DNA of 5,130 nt, taken from Myxococcales bacterium. GTDB lineage: Bacteria; Desulfobacterota_B; Binatia; UBA1149; SPBQ01. Under the pieces are notes generated by a model that worked only from the letters and a program-made list of their open reading frames with translations, had not been told where the DNA came from and did no database searches. Made by a program: the position numbers and the translations under genes. The DNA is taken from the NCBI GenBank assembly GCA_004525875.1, contig SPBQ01000201.1, positions 1-5,130 on the forward strand, in the 5' to 3' direction. Below are positions 1 to 5,130 of the stretch, one piece after another; position 1 is the stretch's first letter; each line of letters opens with the position of its first letter.

Positions 1-149
1 CCGGCGCGGGCGTTGCAGCCGACGTCGTCGTGGCCGTCGACGGCCACCTCTCGACCGAGGAGTCGCACGCGGTGTGCGACACGATCGAGCGCACGCTACG
101 CGACCGCTTCGGAATCGCTGACGTCACGGTTCACGTGGAACCGAGCTAG
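1..149 (+). CDS. Cation diffusion facilitator (CDF) metal transporter, C-terminal fragment
   Basis: This is the 3' end of a gene that starts outside the window. The frame beginning at base 3 reads 48 codons to a TAG at 147-149. The visible part matches the cytoplasmic dimerisation domain of CDF transporters (ZT_dimer type), the ferredoxin-like domain that follows the six-helix membrane domain and binds regulatory Zn2+ or a similar divalent metal. The support is the pattern VVVAVDGHLSTEESHAV, then an amphipathic helix (CDTIERTLRDRFG), then a last strand ending in HVEPS. Histidines at visible residues 15, 22 and 44 sit where family members usually carry cytoplasmic metal ligands, and the 'H-x-E-P' ending is typical. 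These proteins export Zn, Cd, Co, Fe or Mn across the inner membrane in exchange for protons. The metal cannot be told from this fragment because the membrane-domain site is outside the window. No terminator-like hairpin with a T-run follows it. Confidence 0.82.
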   Translation, partial: GAGVAADVVVAVDGHLSTEESHAVCDTIERTLRDRFGIADVTVHVEPS

Positions 150-210
150 CAGGTGAACTGAGAACGCACCGTCGGCACTCGGACGCCGAGGCGCGCAGGA
201 CGCATCAGCC

Positions 211-399
211 TCAGAGGAGTCTGCCGAGATGCCACTGCTGGCTCTCGGAGCGGCTGCCAGCACCCGACCGGGTCTCGACGCCCGGCTGGCCACCGACGGT
301 CGGCGGTATGTGCGGTCGCAGCCCAACTGCGAGAAAACCCACAGCAGCGACGATCACGCCGACCGCGAACAAGACGCAGCCAAGGGTCTGGGAGTCCAT
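211..399 (-). CDS. Possible small single-pass membrane protein (62 aa), hypothetical
   Basis: I do not recognise this protein. The reading frame starts at an ATG (397-399) and ends at TGA (211-213). Residues about 5-27 (TLGCVLFAVGVIVAAVGFLAVGL) form a continuous, uncharged, glycine- and valine-rich stretch of transmembrane length. A Pro/Gly/Ser/Arg-rich polar tail of roughly 35 residues follows, and the predicted orientation is unclear. Codon third positions are mostly G or C, using GTC, GGC, GCG and ATC as in the real genes nearby. Against it: there is no good Shine-Dalgarno sequence before the ATG, the frame stays open upstream without a better start, and I can assign no family. The hydrophobic stretch could be a chance by-product of GC-rich sequence. 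It would lie opposite in direction to both plus-strand neighbours. Confidence 0.3.
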   Translation of the reverse strand: MDSQTLGCVLFAVGVIVAAVGFLAVGLRPHIPPTVGGQPGVETRSGAGSRSESQQWHLGRLL

Positions 400-595
400 A
401 CAGACGACGAAGCAAATGCGGTACCAGCCGTCAGGCCCTCGCCGCCCGGCAAAGAACCCGGCAATTGTCGCATCGACCCTCGCGAACCATCGGACGCCGC
501 TATCAAACTTCGGAACCCACCCAGGCGAGCGTCCCAGCCGTCGGAAAGCCGCAGCGGCGGGCCGTGCATCAAGCACTCGCCGATCGTGACCAAGC

Positions 596-604
596 TGATA
601 TACA
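596..604 (+). promoter_or_regulatory. Candidate extended -10 promoter element for the outer-membrane protein gene
   Basis: The sequence TGATATACA contains a TG dinucleotide one base before a TATACA hexamer, the arrangement of an extended -10 sigma70-type promoter. Initiation would fall near 611, giving a leader of about 15 nt that includes the ribosome binding site. No recognisable -35 hexamer lies 16-18 bp upstream (576-581 is CTCGCC), which is tolerable for extended -10 promoters but makes the call weak. It is one of the few AT-rich spots in the gap. Confidence 0.25.
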
Positions 605-625
605 CCACGGCTCGAAAGGGTCCGG

Positions 626-1450
626 ATGCTCCGAACGATTCTGGCAATCACGGTACTGATCAGCGCGATCGCAAGCCCTGCGCAGGCGGGCGATGACTTC
701 GTCCCGTCTTTTCACGAACACTTCGCCGCCTACGGAGGCGGCTACTTCATGTTCACCGATAGCAATCTCAAGGTGAACTCTGGCGGAGTCGGTGTCAGCA
801 TCGACCTCGAGGACGCGTTCGGGCTCGACGACCAGTCCAACACGGCCGTCGCCGGTCTTCGCTGGCGGTTCTTCAAGAAGCATCGACTCGAAGCCGAGTT
901 CTTCCCGATCAGTCGAAAGGGCACGAGAACGATCGATGAGGAGATCGATCTCGGCGACGGGAACATCGTCCCCGTCGGTGCCGAGGTGGCGGCTGGTCTC
1001 GACCTCGATGCGGTCCGCTTCAACTACGGCTACTCGTTCATCCTGGATGAGAAGAAAGAGTTCGGCATGCAGCTCGGTTTCCACATCCTGAAGGTCGACT
1101 TCGGCGTCGACGTAGATCCGGTCCTCCCCGGTGAACCAGACTTCGACGTCAACCTGGGCGACGACCTGAGCGCGCCGCTGCCGAACGTCGGACTCTTCGG
1201 CGGCTGGGCGTTCACCGATCGTCTGGCGGCGATGACACGATTCCAGTACTTCTACATCGACATCGGAGACGTCACCGGCCAGCTCTTCCAGGGAGATCTC
1301 GGCCTGCAGTTCCACCTGTTCAAGTACTTCGATCTGGGCCTCGATTTCCGGATCTTCGGTGTATACGGATCCGGTAAGAACGGCGGCGACAAGGTGGAAC
1401 TGAATCAGATCAACTGGGGCCCGCTCCTCTCCGGCACGCTACGATTCTGA
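626..1450 (+). CDS. Outer-membrane beta-barrel protein (274 aa), function unknown
   Basis: This complete gene encodes a secreted outer-membrane protein. Residues 1-21 are a Sec signal peptide: MLR, a hydrophobic core (ILAITVLISAIA), then a signal peptidase I site AQA|GDD. The mature part alternates hydrophobic and polar residues in short strands rich in Phe, Tyr and Gly, broken by acidic turns, and it ends SGTLRF. The C-terminal Phe is the usual recognition signal for the BAM insertion machinery. The segments SIDLEDAFGLDD, WRFFKKHRLEAEFFPISR and NYGYSFILDEKKEFGMQLG resemble a widespread group of uncharacterised proteobacterial barrels, in which a 'DLE(D)-LGLDD' turn is followed by 'RHRLE-YY/FF-SRxGSRT'. 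I place it there from memory of the family and not from a search. The start is well fixed: AAAGGG (615-620) lies 5 nt before the ATG, and the signal peptide begins at once. A transport or structural role is possible, but no substrate can be inferred. It ends 35 bp from the convergent thiolase-like gene. Confidence 0.88.
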   Translation: MLRTILAITVLISAIASPAQAGDDFVPSFHEHFAAYGGGYFMFTDSNLKVNSGGVGVSIDLEDAFGLDDQSNTAVAGLRWRFFKKHRLEAEFFPISRKGTRTIDEEIDLGDGNIVPVGAEVAAGLDLDAVRFNYGYSFILDEKKEFGMQLGFHILKVDFGVDVDPVLPGEPDFDVNLGDDLSAPLPNVGLFGGWAFTDRLAAMTRFQYFYIDIGDVTGQLFQGDLGLQFHLFKYFDLGLDFRIFGVYGSGKNGGDKVELNQINWGPLLSGTLRF

Positions 1451-1485
1451 GCGGCGAGCTCCGGTTCTGACGGGCGCGCTCTCGC
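1451..1485. other. Convergent intergenic gap, no clear terminator
   Basis: Only 35 bp separate the stop codons of the two converging genes. The gap is GC-rich and has weak self-complementarity (a GAGCTC palindrome, and GAGCG near 1450 against CGCTC near 1482), but no stable stem followed by a T-run on either strand. Transcription from the two sides may end by Rho or overlap. Confidence 0.4.
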
Positions 1486-2970
1486 TCAGGGCAGGCTCGC
1501 GCGGCCGGCGCCCTCGATCCGGACATCGCGACCGAGCGGATCGCTCTCGACGGCGGCGGCGGCAAGAGCGGCGTCCTGCACTGCGACCAGCGTGCGCCTG
1601 CCGCCGGCAAGATCACAGAGCAGAACCAGGCTGACCGGCGCGCCGTCCTCGTAGAGAACCGTGTAGCTCGCCACCGTCGCGTCCGCGCCGGCGGGCGGCT
1701 CGACGATCTCGACGCGCCGCAAGGCGGCCGCCGCCTGCTCCGTTACATCCTCGAACGCGAACGCGCGGGCAGGCCGCTGCGTCGACCAGACGCTGACGCC
1801 CTGCTTGGTGACGATCCCGCTCACGGCCGTCACCAGGCCCGCGCTGCCGGGCTCGGCGCGCAACACCTCGGCCATGCGCACCATGGCCTGCAGGACGAAG
1901 TTGTTGAGCGGCCCGCCGGCAAACGTCATCCCGCCCGTCACGGTGACGGGTCGGTCGCGCGCGATGTTCATCTCGCGCATCTGGATGCGTACGGCGGACG
2001 GAAAGCAGCTGTAGAGCTCCACGTGGTCGGCGCCCGACACCGCGCCGCCGCACAGCTCACCTGCGCGCCGTCCCGCCAGCTCGAAGCCGTGGCTACGGTG
2101 GAGATCGGAACGCTCGATGAGGGGCACAATATGGTTGGAGTCGACCACGCAGTGCGGGAACACCCAGAGATCCTCGGCGACGCCCGCGCGACGGGCCGCC
2201 TCGACCGAGCACAGGATCAGACCGGCCGCCTGGTCGACGTTCCACTGCGAGGTGTGGAGCTTGGTGTAGGGGAAAGCGAGCATGCGATTACGGTTGCCGC
2301 CCTCGGCGATGACAGCCGCGTCGATCGCGTCACGGTTCCAGGCGTGCGGGTTGTACACCGCCACGCTGCCGAAGCCGGCCCACAGCTCGGCGACCTCGCG
2401 TCGGTGCTCCTCGATCGAGATACCCTCGACGCCACGCAACGCGTTCTCGATCATCGAGTACGAGTTCACCGGCATGAGCAGGCCGCAGTCGACCTCGAGC
2501 GGATGGTAGATCTCCTCCGCTGGCTCCAGCACGGAGTCGGGATAGACGCCCTCGGGCTGCTCCGTCATCGAAGCCTCGGAGCCGGCAATCTGCGCACGCA
2601 GCGCTCGGTACTTCGCCTCGGCGCCGGTGACGAGCACGATGTCAGCCGCGCCGGAGGCGATGTCGGCGGCCGCCCGTCCGAGCAGCGTCGTCTGCAACAC
2701 ACCGATCTGTGCGACCTCGGTGCGCGCGTCGAATGCGCCCAGCGCGTCGGCAACGAGCCGGCACGGATCGCGGTAGTCCCAGAACCCACGCGGCGCGCGC
2801 ACCGAGTCAGCGCGCGCCAGCAGCTCGCGGTTCCCCGCATCGTCGGCCGCCAGCTTGAGAGCCTGAACCATCATCTCGTAGGGCTCGGAGGCCTGTGACG
2901 GATCCTCCTCGCGCTGCAGGACGGCCCCGACGCCGACGAGCACCGGCGTGCGCGGATCGATCGACGTCAC
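1486..2970 (-). CDS. Thiolase-like protein, SCP-x/TLP1 type, with C-terminal OB-like domain (494 aa)
   Basis: The protein belongs to the thiolase superfamily, in the branch usually annotated 'acetyl-CoA acetyltransferase' near SCP-x thiolases and mycobacterial thiolase-like protein type 1. Residues about 8-410 form the thiolase fold: PVLVGVGAVLQR (first strand), RAAADIASGAADIVLVTGAEA (about 99-119), VELYSCFPSAV (317-327), TGGMTFAGGPLNN (345-357) and SGIVTKQGVSVWST (384-397). Residues about 430-490 (ASYTVLYEDG through DPLGRDVRI) match the additional C-terminal OB-fold-like domain of TLP1 proteins. Classical catalytic residues are missing. VLQTT (91-95) stands where the nucleophilic Cys loop normally is, the GHP-type His motif reads GGPLNN, and the last Cys motif reads SGIVTKQG. 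Cys322 is present in the 'YSCF' motif common to this branch. Ordinary thiolytic activity is therefore doubtful. The GTG start (2968-2970) is preferred because the conserved first strand follows at residue 9, GAGGGG lies 8 nt upstream, and GTGA overlaps the amidohydrolase stop. Upstream in-frame sequence is Arg-rich and not protein-like. Confidence 0.85.
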   Translation of the reverse strand: MTSIDPRTPVLVGVGAVLQREEDPSQASEPYEMMVQALKLAADDAGNRELLARADSVRAPRGFWDYRDPCRLVADALGAFDARTEVAQIGVLQTTLLGRAAADIASGAADIVLVTGAEAKYRALRAQIAGSEASMTEQPEGVYPDSVLEPAEEIYHPLEVDCGLLMPVNSYSMIENALRGVEGISIEEHRREVAELWAGFGSVAVYNPHAWNRDAIDAAVIAEGGNRNRMLAFPYTKLHTSQWNVDQAAGLILCSVEAARRAGVAEDLWVFPHCVVDSNHIVPLIERSDLHRSHGFELAGRRAGELCGGAVSGADHVELYSCFPSAVRIQMREMNIARDRPVTVTGGMTFAGGPLNNFVLQAMVRMAEVLRAEPGSAGLVTAVSGIVTKQGVSVWSTQRPARAFAFEDVTEQAAAALRRVEIVEPPAGADATVASYTVLYEDGAPVSLVLLCDLAGGRRTLVAVQDAALAAAAVESDPLGRDVRIEGAGRASLP

Positions 2971-4157
2971 GCCACCAGCCCCTCGAAGTTCTCGCGCATG
3001 ATGAGCCGCACGTCGCCAGCGCCCATCCCTTCCAGCTCCTCGACGAACTCGGCAGGCCACGACAACCCTTCGGGGTGCGGGTAGTCGGAGCCGTTGAGCA
3101 CGTGGGCAGGGCCGATCGTATCCGCGAGCCCCACGACGTCGTCCTCGTAGAACGGCGCCACCCACACGTTTCGCCGGAACATCTCGCTCGGAGTACCCGG
3201 AGACTCGCCGAAGCGCCACATATCCTTGCTGTAGAGGCGGGCGATATGGTCGAGCTTCGTCAGCAGAGGCCTCACCCAGGAGGATCCGTACTCGACCGAG
3301 AGAACGCGCAGCTTCGGGAAGCGGCCGAAGACGTTGTCGGCGATGAGCGCCGTCAGCGTATCGGCCACCGGCATCTCGGTGAACGACAGGTGGTACTCCA
3401 TCAGGGAGTGGCGATGCGAGGGAGGCTGCGCACGCAAACCCCAGGGGGTGCTGTACATGCGTCCGAACGGCGTGCTGCCGATGTGATAGACGACGTTCGT
3501 CGCTGTCTCCTCGCAGCGGGCCCAGAAGCGGTCGAAGTGCGGATCGCCGGGCGAGCGCCCGTCAATCGGTCCGGCCGTCACGACGACGAAGCGCGCACCG
3601 AGCTCGCACACACGGTCGAGCTCGGCGATACCGTCGTCGAGCTCGACGAGGGAGACGACGGGCGCGCCATAGATGCGACCGCAACGGCCGTAGCCCCAGT
3701 CCTCTTCGAGCCAGCGGTTGAACGCGCGCAGAGATGGATAGAGCACGTCGCGGTTGCCGGGCTCGCGCAGCTGCGGCTCGAGCCCGACGCCGGTGGTCGG
3801 CAGCATGAGGCAGCGCTCGATTCCCTGCTCCTCCATCTTGGCGATACGGGCCGCTCGTGAGACGAACTCCGGCACCGCCAGCCCGTTGATCGGATTGAGG
3901 CTCGGGCTACCGCCCTCATCGCTCGCCCCGCGCAGGAAATCCTTCATGACACCGGGCGCACCGACGCTGTCTCCGGCACCGACGCTGAAGAACCGACAGC
4001 GCTCCTCGCCGACGTACATGCGGCCGGGGCCCTGCTTCGAACGGTCGATCCACATCGTACGCTTCTTGAAGCGCTCTTCGATGTGACGGGAGTAGCAGTC
4101 GTCGGGCTCGTAATAGTGGTTGTCGGCGTCGTTGATGAGATAGTCTGGGCGATTCAT
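2967..4157 (-). CDS. Amidohydrolase family protein (Amidohydro_2/COG2159, TIM-barrel metal-dependent hydrolase), 396 aa
   Basis: The length and motifs match the amidohydrolase group related to ACMSD-type decarboxylases and LigW/LigY-like hydrolases, cytoplasmic TIM-barrel enzymes that usually carry one divalent metal. Visible signatures in order: INDADNHYYEP (8-18) after the first strand, with His14 and Glu17; RAARIAKMEEQGIERCLMLP (101-120), the typical helix-strand pair; VVYHIGS with His225 after a central strand; VLSVEYGSSWVRP with Glu289 and Trp294; and VLNGSDYPHPEG with Asp358, the expected catalytic/metal acid. The C-terminus RLIMRENFEGLV is the usual closing helix. The first metal motif is D-x-H (12-14) rather than the textbook H-x-H. 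The protein has no signal peptide. The ATG (4155-4157) is supported by GAGAAG at 4163-4168 and by the conserved first strand starting within ten residues; the open frame upstream is Arg/Ser-rich and not protein-like. The gene sits between an acyl-CoA ligase and a thiolase homologue, so a CoA-linked catabolic intermediate is a likely substrate (inference). Hydrolysis, decarboxylation and hydration are all possible reactions. Confidence 0.88.
   Translation of the reverse strand: MNRPDYLINDADNHYYEPDDCYSRHIEERFKKRTMWIDRSKQGPGRMYVGEERCRFFSVGAGDSVGAPGVMKDFLRGASDEGGSPSLNPINGLAVPEFVSRAARIAKMEEQGIERCLMLPTTGVGLEPQLREPGNRDVLYPSLRAFNRWLEEDWGYGRCGRIYGAPVVSLVELDDGIAELDRVCELGARFVVVTAGPIDGRSPGDPHFDRFWARCEETATNVVYHIGSTPFGRMYSTPWGLRAQPPSHRHSLMEYHLSFTEMPVADTLTALIADNVFGRFPKLRVLSVEYGSSWVRPLLTKLDHIARLYSKDMWRFGESPGTPSEMFRRNVWVAPFYEDDVVGLADTIGPAHVLNGSDYPHPEGLSWPAEFVEELEGMGAGDVRLIMRENFEGLVA
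2979..2984 (-). promoter_or_regulatory. Ribosome binding site GAGGGG for the thiolase-like gene
   Basis: Read on the minus strand, GAGGGG lies 8 nt before the GTG at 2970-2968, inside the last codons of the amidohydrolase (Glu-Gly of FEGLVA). It supports the GTG start and, with the 4-nt GTGA overlap, suggests translational coupling: ribosomes ending the amidohydrolase re-start on the thiolase-like gene. Confidence 0.6.
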
Positions 4158-4411
4158 CGAAGCTTCTCGTGGACGGATGTGTCGTTCGGGTCGTGATCCA
4201 AAGCGTCGGCGATCTCGCCCCTGGACACCGCACCGAGGAGGCGACCGATCCTCTGATCTCCAACGGACAGGAGTCGCTCTGTATAGAACGCGAGAAATTC
4301 GGAGGCCAGCAAAGCCCGGCGACATCGCGGACGTCTTCGGCTCGTCGTGATCGAGAGCGCGGAGCCCGTCAAAGCGACGGCGCGCCCCCCGGGCCCGGCC
4401 CGCACGATCAC
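4154..4411 (-). CDS. Possible small protein (85 aa) bridging ligase and amidohydrolase genes, hypothetical
   Basis: I do not recognise this frame. It begins at a GTG (4409-4411) that overlaps the ligase TGA as GTGA, and it ends at a TGA (4154-4156) that overlaps the amidohydrolase ATG as ATGA. It thus fills the whole 250-nt gap. About 74% of third codon positions are G or C. The second half (LLASEFLAFYTERLLSVGD, then RIGRLLGAVSRGEIADALD) looks like two amphipathic helices of a small soluble protein. The first ~35 residues are Gly-, Arg- and Ser-rich and less convincing, so a later internal start is possible. No strong Shine-Dalgarno sequence precedes the GTG; coupling to the ligase stop would be needed. 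The alternative is that the segment is an untranslated spacer and the open frame is chance. Confidence 0.38.
   Translation of the reverse strand: MIVRAGPGGRAVALTGSALSITTSRRRPRCRRALLASEFLAFYTERLLSVGDQRIGRLLGAVSRGEIADALDHDPNDTSVHEKLR
4163..4168 (-). promoter_or_regulatory. Ribosome binding site GAGAAG for the amidohydrolase gene
   Basis: On the minus strand GAGAAG lies 5 nt before the ATG at 4157-4155. It is a moderate match to the anti-Shine-Dalgarno sequence, and it favours this ATG over any start in the long open frame further upstream. Confidence 0.45.
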
Positions 4412-5130
4412 ACGGAGCGCTGCCCGAGCTTTCGACGGTAGATCTTTCCAGCCTCGCTGCGCGGTATGTCCTCGACGAAGCGGATGATCTTCGGCGCCTT
4501 GTACGCCGGTAGCCGCTCTCGATAGTACGCGAGCAGCTCCGACTCGAGGTCACCGACGTCCGCCGATCTCCCATCCCCGTCCGGAGCGACCACGACGGCC
4601 GCGGCCACGACTTCGCCCCACTCGGGATCGGGCAGCCCGAATGCGGCCGCGTCGAGCACGCGCGGGTGCGCGAGCAACGTCTCATCGATCTCGGCCGGAT
4701 AGACGTTGGTTCCGCCCGTGATGATCAGCTCCGAGCTGCGCCCGGTGAGGAACAGGTAGCCGTCCTCATCGAGGTAACCCACGTCGCCCACGGTGAAGTA
4801 ACCATCGCGCTTGGCGCCTGCCGTCTTGTCCCGCGCGCCGTGGTACTCGAAGTCGGCGCCGCTCGCCGGCTGAATGAATACCGTGCCGATCGCGCCCGGC
4901 TCGCCGAGCCGCGTACCCTCGTCGTCGACGATCCGCACCGATCCCGGCGCGGGCCTCCCTACCGTGCCCGGCTTCTCGAGCCACTCTTGCGAGGTGACGA
5001 GCGTGCCCATGCCCTCGGTGGCCGCGTAGATCTCGGTGACGATCGGGCCGAACCACTCGATCACTGCGTGCTTGTCCTCTACCGGGCACGGAGCCGCGCC
5101 GTGGATGATGAATCGCAGGCTGCTCACATC
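4408..5130 (-). CDS. Acyl-CoA synthetase (AMP-forming, ANL superfamily), C-terminal 240 residues
   Basis: The gene enters from the right edge and its 5' part, including the P-loop motif, is outside the window. Family members activate a carboxylic acid with ATP to an acyl-adenylate and then transfer it to CoA. The fragment opens with SSLRFIIHGAAPCP, typical of FadD-like ligases. It then shows YAATEGMGT (A5 motif; Thr38, Glu39 of the visible part), GYFTVGDVGYLDEDGY (A7; Asp116 binds the ribose hydroxyls), GRSSELIITGGTNVYPAEID (hinge and A8, Arg131) and PRSEAGKIYRRKL near the end (A10), with Lys229 as the expected adenylation lysine. All catalytic positions that can be seen are intact, so the enzyme should be active. 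The 'IHGAAPCPVEDK' and 'IEWFGP' wording resembles ligases annotated as long-chain-fatty-acid or steroid/terpenoid-acid CoA ligases, but the substrate pocket lies mostly upstream. It is the first visible gene of the minus-strand operon. Confidence 0.92.
   Translation of the reverse strand, partial: DVSSLRFIIHGAAPCPVEDKHAVIEWFGPIVTEIYAATEGMGTLVTSQEWLEKPGTVGRPAPGSVRIVDDEGTRLGEPGAIGTVFIQPASGADFEYHGARDKTAGAKRDGYFTVGDVGYLDEDGYLFLTGRSSELIITGGTNVYPAEIDETLLAHPRVLDAAAFGLPDPEWGEVVAAAVVVAPDGDGRSADVGDLESELLAYYRERLPAYKAPKIIRFVEDIPRSEAGKIYRRKLGQRSV

Larger units (their letters stand above)
150..625. other. 476-bp region between the CDF gene and the outer-membrane protein gene
   Basis: No plus-strand gene is convincing here. 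I see no tRNA, rRNA, CRISPR-type repeat or insertion-sequence end. Two things can be pointed out: a minus-strand reading frame with a clear hydrophobic helix (211-399), and an extended -10-like element just upstream of the barrel gene (596-604). A short palindrome (CCGAC-G-GTCGG, 293-303) and a loose stem (CCGGG/CCCGG, about 269-286) exist, but neither has a T-run. The CDF gene therefore has no recognisable intrinsic terminator. Confidence 0.5.

Noticed and set aside
229..696. 155-codon plus-strand open frame preceded by an AGAGGAG-like sequence
   Set aside because: It runs into the barrel gene in another frame, is full of Pro, Arg, Ser and Asp without hydrophobic structure, and reads as low-complexity antisense. 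The Shine-Dalgarno-like match alone is not enough.
931..950. Perfect 7-bp inverted repeat GATCGAT/ATCGATC with a 6-nt spacer
   Set aside because: It sits inside the barrel coding sequence and encodes Ile-Asp-Glu-Glu-Ile-Asp. The repeated Ile-Asp codons explain the symmetry, and no operator role is supported.
569..1315. 248-codon minus-strand open frame opposite the outer-membrane protein gene
   Set aside because: It is very acidic and Val/Glu-rich because it is complementary to barrel codons. It has no motif, and the plus strand has a signal peptide, an RBS and the C-terminal Phe.
2023..2898. 291-codon open frame on the plus strand opposite the thiolase-like gene
   Set aside because: The translation is rich in Arg, Val, His and Asp with no domain pattern, as expected for the antisense of a GC-rich gene. 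The minus strand has clear family motifs throughout.
2971..3219. N-terminal extension of the thiolase-like protein in the same open frame
   Set aside because: It lies entirely inside the amidohydrolase gene and translates to an Arg-rich sequence. The conserved first strand starts just after the GTG at 2970.
2895..3860. 321-codon plus-strand open frame opposite the amidohydrolase, apparently overlapping the previous one by ATGA
   Set aside because: It is an antisense shadow of a well-supported gene. The neat overlap is coincidental and the composition (RR, VE, HL repeats) is not protein-like.
4280..4285. TATACA hexamer on the minus strand, a possible internal -10 for the amidohydrolase
   Set aside because: No -35 hexamer or TG extension is found at a proper distance, and the gene arrangement is well explained by an operon.
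4158..4685. N-terminal extension of the amidohydrolase in the same open frame
   Set aside because: It is Arg/Ser-rich, without family similarity, and overlaps the ligase C-terminal domain. Family proteins begin a few residues before the DADNH motif.

Overview
The window looks like a piece of a high-GC, Gram-negative bacterial chromosome. The Gram-negative call rests on a complete outer-membrane beta-barrel protein with a Sec signal peptide and a C-terminal phenylalanine. The genes are GC-rich with strong G/C preference at third codon positions. The mix of an acyl-CoA ligase, an amidohydrolase and an SCP-x-like thiolase homologue fits an environmental proteobacterial or deltaproteobacterial/Binatota-like lineage that degrades organic acids or steroids. 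That placement is inference only, because no phylogenetic marker is present.

Layout: positions 1-149 (+) hold the last 48 codons of a cation diffusion facilitator metal transporter. Positions 150-625 have no convincing long gene. They contain a possible 62-residue single-pass membrane protein on the minus strand (211-399) and, at the right end, a possible extended -10 promoter. Positions 626-1450 (+) encode the outer-membrane beta-barrel protein. It converges on a minus-strand gene cluster across a 35-bp gap.

The minus-strand cluster, in order of transcription, is: the C-terminal half of an acyl-CoA synthetase (5130-4408, 5' end outside the window); a possible 85-residue small protein (4411-4154); an amidohydrolase of the Amidohydro_2/COG2159 group (4157-2967); and a thiolase-like protein of the SCP-x/TLP1 type with a C-terminal OB-like domain (2970-1486). 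The last junction is a GTGA start/stop overlap, and the small ORF overlaps both of its neighbours in the same four-base way. This is the organisation of a translationally coupled operon.

A reasonable reading is that the ligase activates a carboxylic acid to its CoA thioester, and that the amidohydrolase and thiolase-like protein act on downstream intermediates. The thiolase-like protein lacks the usual catalytic cysteines, so it may be a carrier, a lyase-type enzyme or a partner subunit rather than a true thiolase. The substrate cannot be read from the sequence.
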